Shown one piece after another: positions 17,251-26,206 of a DNA stretch of 64,000 bases (positions are counted from its first letter, which is position 1; each line of letters opens with the position of its first letter). The translations under genes and the position numbers were made by a program. The DNA is from Desulfosporosinus meridiei DSM 13257. Its GTDB lineage: Bacteria > Bacillota > Desulfitobacteriia > Desulfitobacteriales > Desulfitobacteriaceae. The notes below the pieces were generated by a model that ran no database searches, was not told the origin of the DNA, and saw only the letters and a program-made list of their open reading frames with translations. The stretch spans positions 2,190,501 through 2,254,500 of the forward strand of contig NC_018515.1 of assembly GCF_000231385.2 (NCBI RefSeq), written 5' to 3'.

Positions 17251-17958
17251 TCTGAATTTGGGCTTGCTAATTTATCGAAAAGTCTAGACTTCGCAAGGGA
17301 TTACGGGTTGCGCCTAATTAAATAATATGTGCATGGAAAAACAGTCTTTGGTGTCACAAACCGTCCTCATGGAGTTGAAACCAAATGGTGCATCGATGCA
17401 CCATTTGGTTTCTCTTCGCCGACGTCCTGTTGGAAATTAAAGTGGAAAAATCGTAAGATGCTGGTTGCCTAAAAGGAAAAAAAGTGGTTGGTTAGCAAGC
17501 CTGAGTTAGTTTTAACTTAGAAAGTTATAATTGACTTAGAGATATTTATTATTTATAGAAATATCTAGAAGTCGGGGTTGGTTTATAGGAATTAGATATA
17601 AATTACGGTGGTTTTAGAGGCGGATTTATACAAGTCTTATGGCGCGAAAATTGCATATTACTGTTGAGATATGAAAAAGTATATGAGAGGTGTATTGGTT
17701 TGAATAATGGTATTAGGCGATTAATGCCTCCACTGGTTTTTGCAGTCATCATAATCTCAATGGGCCTAGCTTTTAGATAAGGATTTTTCCTTTTTATTGC
17801 TGCTTGTGAGTTTAGTTGGAATGCTTAAATCTTTGACTTAATTGCTAAACATCGAGAGTTATGAAGGTAATTCAAGAATAGTTGATTATAATTATCCTTA
17901 TTATGGCAAAAATAAAGATAGAATTGTTTTGCAACTTGATATAATAAGGAGAGATTTT
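17251..17958. other. Non-coding spacer with a 36-base perfect palindrome
   Basis: About 700 bases without a supported gene. It holds the palindrome at 17377-17412 (separate entry). Around 17770 a short possible membrane-type peptide frame (starting near a GTG at 17700) can be drawn but stops early and has no support. The last part holds the ribosome-binding site of the carbonic anhydrase. Confidence 0.5.
17377..17412. repeat. Perfect 36-base palindrome
   Basis: gaaaccaaatggtgcatc is followed directly by its exact complement, so 18 bases each side of 17394/17395 match with no loop. There is no T run after it. It might be a dimeric protein site, a cruciform or a remnant of a mobile element. 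Confidence 0.9.
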
Positions 17959-18711
17959 GTGAGTAAACCATCAACATATCTTAGCTGCGCCATGTTAAGT
18001 TTAGCTATCCTGCTCTCAGGCTGTGATAGACCTTTTCCGGCAGGTGAGCAACAAACTAATGAATCAGATAGCTCCTCGGCTCGGGAAGTGCTGGCTGCCC
18101 CAGTCTACATGCGTTCAGACATAATTGCCACTCCCGAAGAGGCTCAAAAACTCCTAATGGAGGGTAATGAACGTTTTAGGACTGGTCAACCTTTAAGTAA
18201 AGATTTGAGTCTCAGCAAACGAAGTGAGCTGATGGAAAAAGGGCAGCATCCTTTTGCCGTCATAGTAAGTTGTTCGGATTCGAGGGTTCCGCCTGAGCTT
18301 TTATTTGACCAAGCCCTTGGAGATCTGTTCATAATTCGTATAGCAGGTAATATCATTACTCCTCCGGAGTTGGGAAGTGTGGAGTATGCTGTAGAGCACC
18401 TAAACACTCCCTTAGTCGTTGTTCTAGGGCATGAGAACTGTGGGGCGGTTACAGCCGCTGTACAGGGAGGGGAAGCCCATGGCAATATCTCCTCGATTCT
18501 CAGCAAGATAACCCCTGCCCTGGAAAAGGCTAAATCTGAAGGCACCAGTGCAGAAAATCTAATCTCTAAGACTACGGAATTAAACGTTGAAAATGCCAAG
18601 CTGGATATTTTGCAAAGTCCGATTATTAAAGAACGTTTGGCAGGAGATCAGGTTAGTGTTTTGGGGATGATGTATGATCTGGACGAGGGTAAAGTAACAA
18701 TAGTGAATTAA
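17959..18711 (+). CDS. Lipoprotein beta-carbonic anhydrase
   Basis: 250 residues from GTG 17959, preceded by aaggagag; longer in-frame starts lack a ribosome-binding site. The first 22 residues are a lipoprotein signal (LLSGC), so the enzyme sits on the outer face of the membrane. The beta-carbonic anhydrase zinc motifs are present: CSDSRVPPE and, further on, GHENCGAVTAA, with the fold start ATPEEAQKLLMEGNERF. It interconverts CO2 and bicarbonate. Most beta enzymes are cytoplasmic, so the exported form is notable. Confidence 0.88.
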   Translation: MSKPSTYLSCAMLSLAILLSGCDRPFPAGEQQTNESDSSSAREVLAAPVYMRSDIIATPEEAQKLLMEGNERFRTGQPLSKDLSLSKRSELMEKGQHPFAVIVSCSDSRVPPELLFDQALGDLFIIRIAGNIITPPELGSVEYAVEHLNTPLVVVLGHENCGAVTAAVQGGEAHGNISSILSKITPALEKAKSEGTSAENLISKTTELNVENAKLDILQSPIIKERLAGDQVSVLGMMYDLDEGKVTIVN

Positions 18712-18772
18712 GACCTTTAGTATTTGATGTACTAGTTGGCTTTTGGCGATATAAGGTCAGATATGATAGAAT

Positions 18773-18809
18773 AAAGGCTCCTCAATACAAAACAAAAGAG
18801 GGGCCTTTA
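18773..18809 (+). terminator. Rho-independent terminator after the carbonic anhydrase
   Basis: Arms aaaggctcctc and gaggggccttt, followed by attatg; the T run is short. Confidence 0.7.
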
Positions 18810-18929
18810 TTATGTTGAGAGGAATAAATTGGAATATATCGTATATCTATGAAAGAGGACTTTATAGTTACTGCGTCGAATAAAAATGAGTTGCAGTACT
18901 TAAGAAATTGAAAGATTGAAGGAGCGATT

Positions 18930-19565
18930 ATGGATTTTATATTAGCACTGGTTGATTTTATTCTTCATGTTGACAAACACTTGGTCGAGATAATTAGTGA
19001 TTACGGAACATGGACCTACTTAATCCTTTTTGTGATTATCTTCAGTGAAACGGGGTTTGTGGTTACTCCTTTCCTCCCGGGGGATTCGTTGCTTTTTGTA
19101 ATTGGAGCTTTAGGCGCTAAAGGAGCTTTAAGCTTTGAGTTTGCGCTTATATTGCTAATCGTTGCAGCTTTAGGGGGCAACACCTTAAATTATTTTATTG
19201 GAAAAATAATTGGACACCGCATACTTGCCATGAAAAATTCTCGCATCATCAAGAAGGAGTACCTTAACAAGACTCATGCTTTTTATGCCAAGCATGGCGG
19301 TAAGGCTATCATATTTTCTCGTTTTGTCCCCATAATTCGAACCTTTGCACCTTTTGTGGCTGGACTGGGTAAAATGAGCTTTTTGAGATATAGTATCTAT
19401 AATATTATCGGTGGTGTTTCGTGGGTTTTATTATTTATGTTTGCAGGGTACTTCTTTGGAAACATTCCTACCGTGAAGGACAATTTCACCTATGTAATTT
19501 TTGCCATCATCTTTGTTTCCTTGCTGCCTACAATTATTCCGTATCTTCGCAGTAAACGAAGATAG
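18930..19565 (+). CDS. DedA-family membrane protein
   Basis: 211 residues, five to six membrane segments. DedA/SNARE-associated signatures are FSETGFVVTPFLPGDSLLF (residues about 40-58), GGNTLNYFIGKIIG and the motif FSRFVPIIRTFAPFVAGLGKM with its two functional arginines. DedA proteins scramble or flip phospholipid and undecaprenyl phosphate, and influence envelope integrity and proton motive force. ATG follows aaggagcg. It stands alone. Confidence 0.9.
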   Translation: MDFILALVDFILHVDKHLVEIISDYGTWTYLILFVIIFSETGFVVTPFLPGDSLLFVIGALGAKGALSFEFALILLIVAALGGNTLNYFIGKIIGHRILAMKNSRIIKKEYLNKTHAFYAKHGGKAIIFSRFVPIIRTFAPFVAGLGKMSFLRYSIYNIIGGVSWVLLFMFAGYFFGNIPTVKDNFTYVIFAIIFVSLLPTIIPYLRSKRR

Positions 19566-20046
19566 GGTCAGTAATCCTGTAAAGGTTGACGCAAGATAGT
19601 AGTGTTGATTCTTTACGAATACGAAGGATGCAGGGGCATTTAAAGTTCACATTATAATCCATACTTTTTGCACAAAAATAGCAGATTTTTAGGATCTGCT
19701 ATTTTCTTGTTAGTTTGGCCTGCCACGCGCATATCCTAATAGGTGAAAGTCTCTGACACACTCTTGAAGAAATCATATAGAAGCGTTTATGTATGACGTA
19801 TCACTAGGATAACTGAATGTTGATTGTGACAAGATTGGTTACATCAAATCCATTTACAAAAAATTTACAAAGGGTTTTTTTCCTTTATCAAGAATATTAA
19901 TAATGTCTGGAAGAGCGTGAAAGAATTATGCCACAAAATCGTTATAAAGAAGTTTCAAAAGGGGCTTGTTAACCAATAATAGCTTACTATTCTATTTAAT
20001 CGTATTGATAAAATCTATGAAATCTCCACAGAGAAAGGGGTAGCAG
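19566..20046. other. Spacer with one terminator; no gene seen
   Basis: About 480 AT-rich bases. A terminator lies at 19675-19708. The rest shows no supported reading frame or repeat; the promoter for the following TauE gene should be here but is not distinct. Confidence 0.5.
19675..19708 (+). terminator. Rho-independent terminator after dedA
   Basis: Arms aaaatagcagat and atctgctatttt with a seven-base loop, then cttg. Confidence 0.8.
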
Positions 20047-20802
20047 ATGGAAATAATTCATTCATTTAATTTATCGCTCTGGCAGTGGGTATGGGTAATT
20101 ATAGCTGCATTCTTGGTTGGATTCTCCAAAACTGGAATGAGCGGATTTTTAATGCCTGTAATACCTATTGTTGCTTCCGTATTTGGCGGGAAGGAGTCTA
20201 CGGGTATTATACTGCCCCTGCTTATCGTAGGGGATGCTTTTGCCTTATACTATTACCGGCGCCATGCAGATTGGAGTAATATTAAAAAGCTTTTGCCTTG
20301 GACATACGTTGGATTAATCATAGGAGTAATAGCGGGAAGCAACGTTAATGACAAACAATTTAAGATGTTCATTGCCATCTCAGTGATCTTATGTTTAATC
20401 ATCTTAATCTATATGGAAAAAAAAGGTGAGAACTTTGAGGTTCCGAAGGGTGCGTGGTTTTATGCTGCCATGGGAGCCCTTAGTGGTTTTACTTCTATGA
20501 TCGGTAACGCTGCCGGTTCTATATTCAGTATCTACTTACTAGCCATGGGTTTTAAAAAGAATGGCTTCATGGGGACAACTGCCTGGTTCTTTTTTATTGT
20601 CAATTTATCTAAAGTACCATTACAAGTCCTATTCTGGCATAATATCTCTTTCAAAACTCTGGGTCTTACTATAGGTATGCTTCCTGCAATTGCGGCAGGT
20701 GCTCTATTAGGGGCTATCGTCATTAAGAAGGTAAACGAAAAACAATTTCGTATTCTTATCATCGTCATGACAGCAGTTGCTGCGGTAAGACTGTTATTAT
20801 AA
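20047..20802 (+). CDS. TauE/SafE-family sulfite/anion exporter
   Basis: 251 residues, about eight membrane segments in two similar halves. The family pattern is seen in SKTGMSGFLMPVIPI (first half) and in SGFTSMIGNAAGSIF (second half). Members export sulfite, sulfoacetate or similar sulfur compounds, or import some; in a sulfate- or sulfite-reducing host this would fit, but the substrate is an inference. ATG follows gaaagggg. Monocistronic, with a terminator downstream. Confidence 0.85.
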   Translation: MEIIHSFNLSLWQWVWVIIAAFLVGFSKTGMSGFLMPVIPIVASVFGGKESTGIILPLLIVGDAFALYYYRRHADWSNIKKLLPWTYVGLIIGVIAGSNVNDKQFKMFIAISVILCLIILIYMEKKGENFEVPKGAWFYAAMGALSGFTSMIGNAAGSIFSIYLLAMGFKKNGFMGTTAWFFFIVNLSKVPLQVLFWHNISFKTLGLTIGMLPAIAAGALLGAIVIKKVNEKQFRILIIVMTAVAAVRLLL

Positions 20803-20857
20803 ACAATTTAAGTGTAAAAATGAGGCTTAATGTGGTTACAAAAGGAAGGTCTGCTCA

Positions 20858-20892
20858 GTACTCTCATTGGAAACGATGAGGGTTTCTTTTTT
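20858..20892 (+). terminator. Terminator after the TauE gene
   Basis: Short stem (actctcat / atgagggt) with an eight-base loop, followed by tttcttttttt. Confidence 0.75.
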
Positions 20893-20990
20893 TATTAACT
20901 TCAAATTTTTATTAAAAGGGCTTGTAACTTCTGATGGGCTCTTAAATCCCCTTCGAAAGAAGATCTTGGCAAATTCTTCAGTAATGCTCT

Positions 20991-21024
20991 TTGAAAACTT
21001 ACTACAATAGTGTAAAATTACACT
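20991..21024 (+). promoter_or_regulatory. Promoter of the lipid operon with an operator over the -10
   Basis: ttgaaa (20991-20996) and taaaat (21013-21018) are 16 bases apart. An inverted repeat agtgtaa-aa-ttacact (21009-21024) covers the -10 box. It lies 17 bases before the start of the XRE gene, a typical place for autorepression. Confidence 0.65.
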
Positions 21025-21041
21025 GAAAGGGTGAATTTCTA

Positions 21042-21515
21042 ATGACCAGAGACGATTTTATTGCCAAGGCTTCGGAAAAATTGAAGCTAATCCGAATTGA
21101 AAGGGATTACACCCAAGACAAAATGGCTGAGATATTGGGTATCTCTAAAAAGACTTTAGTACAGATAGAGAAAAGTCGAACAAACCTGGGGTGGGCTGGT
21201 GCAGTAGTCTTATGCACAATTTTTAGAGGCAGTGAAGTTTTGGAAATGACTTTTGGCGGAGATACTCAAGACCTTATTCAATCCTTAGCTTTTACCGATT
21301 ACGAGGTCAACGAAATAGCTAACGAGAAAACCATGGGCGGAAAGATATGGTGGACAAATATCGAATGCTCAGATCAGTTTCGTATTCAGCAGAACATAAT
21401 ATCCAGGCACTTTAGGATTCTCGATAGTAAGGACCGAAGAATCTGCTCCTCCTTTGAGCATGAGTACATTCGCAAAAGATTTAGAGAGCTTTCCGGAGAA
21501 GGGGGAACAGACTAA
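21042..21515 (+). CDS. XRE-type transcriptional regulator of the lipid operon
   Basis: 157 residues. A Cro/C1-type helix-turn-helix spans about residues 13-70 (YTQDKMAEILGISKKTLVQI is the core). The C-terminal 80 residues are not a domain I recognise; they contain WWTNIECSDQFRIQQNIISR, a pattern seen after short XRE domains in other regulators. It is the first gene behind the promoter/operator at 20991-21024 and its stop lies one base before the likely start of the UbiA gene, so it probably controls its own operon. Ligand unknown. Confidence 0.8.
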   Translation: MTRDDFIAKASEKLKLIRIERDYTQDKMAEILGISKKTLVQIEKSRTNLGWAGAVVLCTIFRGSEVLEMTFGGDTQDLIQSLAFTDYEVNEIANEKTMGGKIWWTNIECSDQFRIQQNIISRHFRILDSKDRRICSSFEHEYIRKRFRELSGEGGTD

Positions 21516-21516
21516 A

Positions 21517-22497
21517 TTGTTAAACTTTCTTAAAGCATACGTGGAATCTATGAGGCTGTACTATGCATTCGTCACCGGGATTGCCGGTTGGATTGGAATG
21601 GCGTTTTATGAGTACATCGCCAAGTCTCCCTTTCAGACCGTGGAGGTAGTACCCGAGACGGAGAAAAAGGCTGTTGTATTAATCATGCTCTTTCTTAGTT
21701 GGGGTATTAACCAGATTATTAATGATTATCTAGGCTTGGCAGAGGATCGAGTCAATGCTCCAAATCGTCCTATGGTCACTGGCGAACTTGATCCCAGGAA
21801 AGCACTAATCTTAACGGGAGTATTGCTAAGCTTATCTTTACTGACCACATATTCTTATTTGGAACCAATTGCCCTTTTTCCCGCAATCTTAGGAATTTTA
21901 TTAAATATTGTTTATGAGTACGCTAAGGCTTATGGAGTTTTTGGCAATATCATCTTCGGCCTTATGATTTCTACCTGCACGGCCTACGGGTTCTTAGCAG
22001 CCGGGCCGACAACCTCGCCCTATTTTACCGAAAGCCGGGTCTCGGTCTTGATTTTAGTGGCAGTTATGAATGGTTTAATGACCTTCTATACATATTTCAA
22101 AGACTATGAAGGAGATAAAGCGGCAGGTAAACGAACCATCATCGTGCGTTTAGGGGTAGAGAAGTCCAGATATTTAGCAGCCGTCTCCTCTTTGTTTCCG
22201 ACGGTTATCTTTTTGTTTTTATATCTCAACAATTTCATCGAAGCCAGAGTCAACAATATGTTTCTCATTCTGGCAGGACTAACCTTATTCCTCGAGCTGT
22301 GGACTGGCTACCTTTACTATCAAAACCCTCAGGGGGAGAGAACTTATTATTCCTTAGTAGCAAATTTTCGCTCCTGTATCTGTGGTCAGGCTACTCTGAT
22401 TGCCCTGTTTAATACTGAACTGGCCATGATCCTATTTCTAGTATCTTATATGTTTGTAGGTTTTCTATTTGACCTGCACACCGACCCGAAATCTTAG
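21517..22497 (+). CDS. UbiA-family prenyltransferase
   Basis: 326 residues from TTG 21517, one base after the XRE stop and about ten bases after gaaggggg; a TTG at 21454 would overlap the XRE gene and lacks a site. Eight or nine membrane segments are seen. Both Asp-rich motifs are present: NDYLGLAEDRVNAPNRP (residues about 68-84) and DYEGDKAAGKRTI, which bind Mg-prenyl diphosphate. UbiA enzymes attach a polyprenyl chain to aromatic or other acceptors (quinone, haem, archaeal-type lipid). The acceptor here is unknown. It sits at the head of a lipid-type operon. Confidence 0.85.
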   Translation: MLNFLKAYVESMRLYYAFVTGIAGWIGMAFYEYIAKSPFQTVEVVPETEKKAVVLIMLFLSWGINQIINDYLGLAEDRVNAPNRPMVTGELDPRKALILTGVLLSLSLLTTYSYLEPIALFPAILGILLNIVYEYAKAYGVFGNIIFGLMISTCTAYGFLAAGPTTSPYFTESRVSVLILVAVMNGLMTFYTYFKDYEGDKAAGKRTIIVRLGVEKSRYLAAVSSLFPTVIFLFLYLNNFIEARVNNMFLILAGLTLFLELWTGYLYYQNPQGERTYYSLVANFRSCICGQATLIALFNTELAMILFLVSYMFVGFLFDLHTDPKS

Positions 22498-22512
22498 GAC
22501 GTTCCCGCAAAG

Positions 22513-22545
22513 AATCACTCAATTTGCGTAAAGAGTGGTTTTTAG
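22513..22545 (+). terminator. Weak hairpin between the UbiA and flavin reductase genes
   Basis: Arms aatcactc and gagtggtt with a 12-base loop, then tttagg. Either an internal attenuator or an mRNA processing point; there is no new promoter I can support after it. Confidence 0.45.
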
Positions 22546-22569
22546 GGGCTAGATCAGCAGGAGGTTAAC

Positions 22570-23778
22570 ATGCAACTCTTCGAGCCCGCCAGAATAGGCA
22601 ATTGTCAATTGAAAAATAGGATCATTCGGTCAGCAACCTTTGAAGGGATGTGCGATTCTCAAGGCCACCCCTTACCGAAATATTATCAGCTCTATGAACA
22701 ATTGGCTTCCGGTGGAGTGGGTGGAATCATTACAGGCTTTGTCTATATCTCTCCTGAAGGAAAAGCAATGCAGCCCGGTCAGGCGGGAATGGACAGTGAG
22801 GAGAAGATTCAGTTTTTTAGGTCTGTTACTGAGAGAGTACATCAAGACGGCTGTAAGATATTTTTGCAGCTTGCCCACACCGGCAGGCAGACACGGAAAA
22901 AGGAAACCGGACAAGAGGTCTGGGGTGTATCCAGTAAAAGATCCCTGTATTTCGGAGGGTCTCCTCGGAAATTAAGCACTGAACAAGTATATGGATTGGT
23001 TAAGCAATTTGGCAAGGCTGCAATGTCTGCACAAGCCGCCGGATTTGACGGAGTACAGGTTCACGCAGCCCACGGTTACCTAATTCACCAGTTTATCTTG
23101 CCGGCAATCAATAATCGACAGGATGAGTTTGGAATTAATAATGAAAGTATGCTAGGCACAAAGTTCCTGGAGCTTGTGCTAAAAGAAATTCGTAATAAAT
23201 GTGGAAGAGAATTTACTTTGTTAGTTAAGGTTAGCGGAAGTGATGATTACTATCCCAGGTTTACCAAGGATCAGTTTACCAACCTGATCCGCTTTCTAGA
23301 TGATCAGAAGGTTGATGGTATAGAGATAAGTTATGGGACAATGGATAATCCTTTAAACATCTTTCGCGGAGATGTCCCTCTGAAAGTAATCTTAAAACAT
23401 AACCCGATTTTTAAATATTCCTATGACCTGAAAGCAATCCCCAGATCACTACATAATGCCTTGATTTACTGTCTAATGAAGGTAAAATTAAAACCTTTTA
23501 CGCCAGTTTATAATCTTAACTATGCCAAAATTGCTAAATCATTAACCAACATTCCCGTAATTTGCGTAGGAGGTTTTCGAACCGGAGAGGAAATCCGGCA
23601 TTGTCTGGACAAGGAGTTTGCAGATTTCGTTAGTTTGTGCAGGCCGCTCATTTGTGAACCGGACTTCGTTCAGAAACTCTATCAAGACAAAGATTATAGC
23701 TCTAAATGCCTCAATTGCAATATCTGTGCGGTGATGTGCGATTCAGATCGGCCAACCAGGTGTTATCGGAAAGGATGA
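22570..23778 (+). CDS. Old-yellow-enzyme-type NADH:flavin oxidoreductase
   Basis: 402 residues, an FMN TIM barrel. The start is [19 protein letters not shown] and the active-site motif is [24 protein letters not shown] in two parts, as in 2,4-dienoyl-CoA reductase-like enzymes. The C-terminal end has a cysteine cluster, [11 protein letters not shown], which in the larger family holds a [4Fe-4S] cluster; here there is no downstream NADH domain. It could reduce an enone in the lipid being made. ATG follows caggagg. Confidence 0.85.
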   Translation: MQLFEPARIGNCQLKNRIIRSATFEGMCDSQGHPLPKYYQLYEQLASGGVGGIITGFVYISPEGKAMQPGQAGMDSEEKIQFFRSVTERVHQDGCKIFLQLAHTGRQTRKKETGQEVWGVSSKRSLYFGGSPRKLSTEQVYGLVKQFGKAAMSAQAAGFDGVQVHAAHGYLIHQFILPAINNRQDEFGINNESMLGTKFLELVLKEIRNKCGREFTLLVKVSGSDDYYPRFTKDQFTNLIRFLDDQKVDGIEISYGTMDNPLNIFRGDVPLKVILKHNPIFKYSYDLKAIPRSLHNALIYCLMKVKLKPFTPVYNLNYAKIAKSLTNIPVICVGGFRTGEEIRHCLDKEFADFVSLCRPLICEPDFVQKLYQDKDYSSKCLNCNICAVMCDSDRPTRCYRKG

Positions 23779-23784
23779 TTAGTG

Positions 23785-24012
23785 ATGAATATTGAAGACA
23801 GAGTTATTAATTCGGTAAAAGGCGTTTTAGATAAACGTCCCGAGGTAACCTTAGACAGTCGTTTGCTTGAAGATCTATTAGTAGATTCTTTAGACAAACT
23901 AATGGTTCTCTCGGCAATTGAGGATGAATTTAGCATAGAGATCGAAGAAGAATTTGCTGATGTACATACGGTCAAGGATATAGTTGTTAAGTTGAAGGCG
24001 AGGGGTTTTTAG
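23785..24012 (+). CDS. Acyl carrier protein
   Basis: 75 residues. The phosphopantetheine site is VDSLD (Ser35, counting from ATG 23785), in a small acidic four-helix protein. An alternative GTG start at 23782 adds one residue. ggaaagg lies a few bases upstream. It is a specialised carrier, separate from the usual fatty-acid one, placed six bases before the alpha-oxoamine synthase, as in bacterial sphingolipid loci where the acyl donor is a dedicated ACP. Confidence 0.88.
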   Translation: MNIEDRVINSVKGVLDKRPEVTLDSRLLEDLLVDSLDKLMVLSAIEDEFSIEIEEEFADVHTVKDIVVKLKARGF

Positions 24013-24017
24013 AGGAG

Positions 24018-25193
24018 ATGGATCGAAAAGATTTTTATAAGAGGTTATGGGTGGATGAGAGTCTCGCTGAAGTCACGGGATATAATCCCTATTACTTGCC
24101 GGTTAATTCTGGTCTTAATGAACGACTGTTAGTCAAAGGGTGTAAAATGATTGACCTGGCCTCGAATAATTACTTGGGTCTGGCAACGGACAGTCGAGTA
24201 AAACAAGCTGCTATAGAGGCTGTTCAGAAATATGGAGTTTCCCTTTGCGGTACGCCCATCGCGACGGGGTATATTGATTTGTTCCAAAGGTTGGAGGAAG
24301 AATTATCGAGCTTTGTTGGCTTGGAGAGAACTGTTATTCTTCCTTCTTGCTACCAGGCTAACAACGGGTTATTCAGTTGTCTTGCCGGTTCTGAGGATCT
24401 GATTGTTGTTGACAAGTTGGTTCATTCTTCCTTGATTCAAGGGATTAAAACAGCAGGATGTAAAATCAGGCCTTTCTTGCATAATAATCTGAATCACTTA
24501 GAAGGAATCTTGCAAAGATCAAGCAGCTATCGGCAGGTTTTCGTTGTGACTGAGTCTGTTTTTTCGACGGAAGGCAGTGTTGCTCCCTTTAAAGAGATCG
24601 TTCAATTGTGTGAAAAGTACGGGGCCATGCCAATCATTGATGATTCACATGGTATCGGAGTGTTGGGTAAATCTGGCCAAGGTATCCTTGAAGAACAAAA
24701 AATTGAAGGATATCAAGGAATCTATACTGCCTCTTTAGGAAAAGCTCTGGCTAATTCCGGTGGAATGATCAGCGGAGAAAAGAGGGTCATAGAGTATCTC
24801 AAGTATTATTGCTCCCATCTCGTCTACTCTACAGCTCTTTCACCGGCGGTATTAGCGGGGGTTAGTGCTGTTCTGGATATTATTAGAGTGGAATTTGCAG
24901 GGATTAAGCATAGGCTTAATTCTTATCAACGACAAATCCATAAATCCCTAAGCGAAGGGGGATTTGAGGTAGCTGCCAGTGCAGCTCCTATTAATTCCAT
25001 TCAAACCGGCAGTAAAGAAGTAACTTTTAGTCTGGCGCAGAAGCTCTATGCCAAGGGGATTCTCTCAACACCCTTTATAGAGCCCTCTGTTCCCCTAAAC
25101 CAAGGACGGGTAAGACTGATTGCCGGAGCCGGCCTCTCTCAAGGGACTGTTAATGAAGCGATTGCGATTATTAAAAGGATAGGTGCCTCATGA
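24018..25193 (+). CDS. PLP-dependent alpha-oxoamine synthase (BioF/SPT/KBL family)
   Basis: 391 residues. The fold-type I motifs are clear: IDLASNNYLGLA at residues 40-52, IIDDSHGIGVLG and the PLP lysine in ASLGKALAN (Lys242). The family joins an amino acid to an acyl thioester with loss of CO2 (serine palmitoyltransferase, BioF, HemA, KBL, PigH-type enzymes). The neighbouring ACP is the likely acyl donor. Serine palmitoyltransferase is one candidate, but DDSH resembles KBL and BioF as well. The gene overlaps the lipid kinase by four bases (ATGA). Confidence 0.87.
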   Translation: MDRKDFYKRLWVDESLAEVTGYNPYYLPVNSGLNERLLVKGCKMIDLASNNYLGLATDSRVKQAAIEAVQKYGVSLCGTPIATGYIDLFQRLEEELSSFVGLERTVILPSCYQANNGLFSCLAGSEDLIVVDKLVHSSLIQGIKTAGCKIRPFLHNNLNHLEGILQRSSSYRQVFVVTESVFSTEGSVAPFKEIVQLCEKYGAMPIIDDSHGIGVLGKSGQGILEEQKIEGYQGIYTASLGKALANSGGMISGEKRVIEYLKYYCSHLVYSTALSPAVLAGVSAVLDIIRVEFAGIKHRLNSYQRQIHKSLSEGGFEVAASAAPINSIQTGSKEVTFSLAQKLYAKGILSTPFIEPSVPLNQGRVRLIAGAGLSQGTVNEAIAIIKRIGAS

Positions 25194-26176
25194 GGTGTTT
25201 GTTGATCTTGAACCCCGGTTCTCAGGGGGGCAAAAGTAAAGCAAAGTTTGAGAGGATTTTTGCTTTTCTCCATAAGAATAGGGTGAAGTTTGATTATAGG
25301 TTGACAAAGACTCTGGATGACGCTTATACCTTCTCCTTAGCAGGAAATAAAAAAGGTTATGATGTGATCCTTGCTGTAGGAGGAGACGGAACGATTAACA
25401 GGGTGATCAGTGGGTTTTATGACTTGCAGGGCAAAAGGATTTCTAATTCCAAGCTGGCAGTGATTCATACGGGAACCAGTCCGGATTTTTGCAAGAGCTA
25501 TAATTTGCCCTTAGAAATCGACCAGGCCCTAAACGCTGTTCTGGAGGGCAAGACTGTTCAAATTCCCATGGCTAAGATTACATATCTCAGTGAATATGAT
25601 GAAAAGTTGGACGGCAAGCCACTCAGCCTAGCCCATGAAAAGCTTCAAACCAGTTATTTTGCCTGCTGCGCTAATATTGGGATTGGAGCCTCCGTGGCCA
25701 GGGGGGCGAATAATGGGATAAGAGACTATCTCGGAGATTTTGCCGGAACCTTAGTTTCCCTGATCAAGGCGCTGATCAGTTATCATCCCGTTAACTTCTC
25801 TGTTCGTATTGACGGAAAACAAGAGGTTTTAGAGAAGGCTTATAATATCTTTGTGGGTAAGACCACTTATATAGCGTCTGGGCTAAAAGTGAAAAACGAG
25901 TTAGCTTTAAATGACCCTCGGCTCTATGGTTTAATCATTCAAAAGCTTGGTCTTGTGAATTGGGTCAATGTCTTGAAAAAGCTATATAGTGGGGATGAGT
26001 TTGCTAATAATGCTGCAATGTCTTTGCTATATGTTCACAAGATGGAGATTTTCGGAAATCCTGCAAATAATGAAATTGAGTTTGATGGAGATCCAAGAGG
26101 ATTTTTACCATGTAAAATTGAGCCTGCTGGGGAGGCTTTAGATGTAATCTGTCCACAGGATGGGTTACTCCGTTAG
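25190..26176 (+). CDS. YegS/DAGK-family lipid kinase
   Basis: 328 residues. The diacylglycerol-kinase catalytic fold begins LILNPGSQGGKSKAKF and contains the nucleotide motif AVGGDGTINRV, both hallmarks of DgkB, sphingosine kinase and YegS. It would phosphorylate a hydroxyl group of a lipid. Next to an oxoamine synthase, a long-chain base or related aminoalcohol is a natural substrate guess; an undecaprenol- or diacylglycerol-type substrate cannot be excluded. Translation is coupled to the upstream gene by the ATGA overlap. Confidence 0.85.
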   Translation: MRCLLILNPGSQGGKSKAKFERIFAFLHKNRVKFDYRLTKTLDDAYTFSLAGNKKGYDVILAVGGDGTINRVISGFYDLQGKRISNSKLAVIHTGTSPDFCKSYNLPLEIDQALNAVLEGKTVQIPMAKITYLSEYDEKLDGKPLSLAHEKLQTSYFACCANIGIGASVARGANNGIRDYLGDFAGTLVSLIKALISYHPVNFSVRIDGKQEVLEKAYNIFVGKTTYIASGLKVKNELALNDPRLYGLIIQKLGLVNWVNVLKKLYSGDEFANNAAMSLLYVHKMEIFGNPANNEIEFDGDPRGFLPCKIEPAGEALDVICPQDGLLR

Positions 26177-26206
26177 GGGATAGATGGTCAAGTGAGAAGG
26201 TTGATG

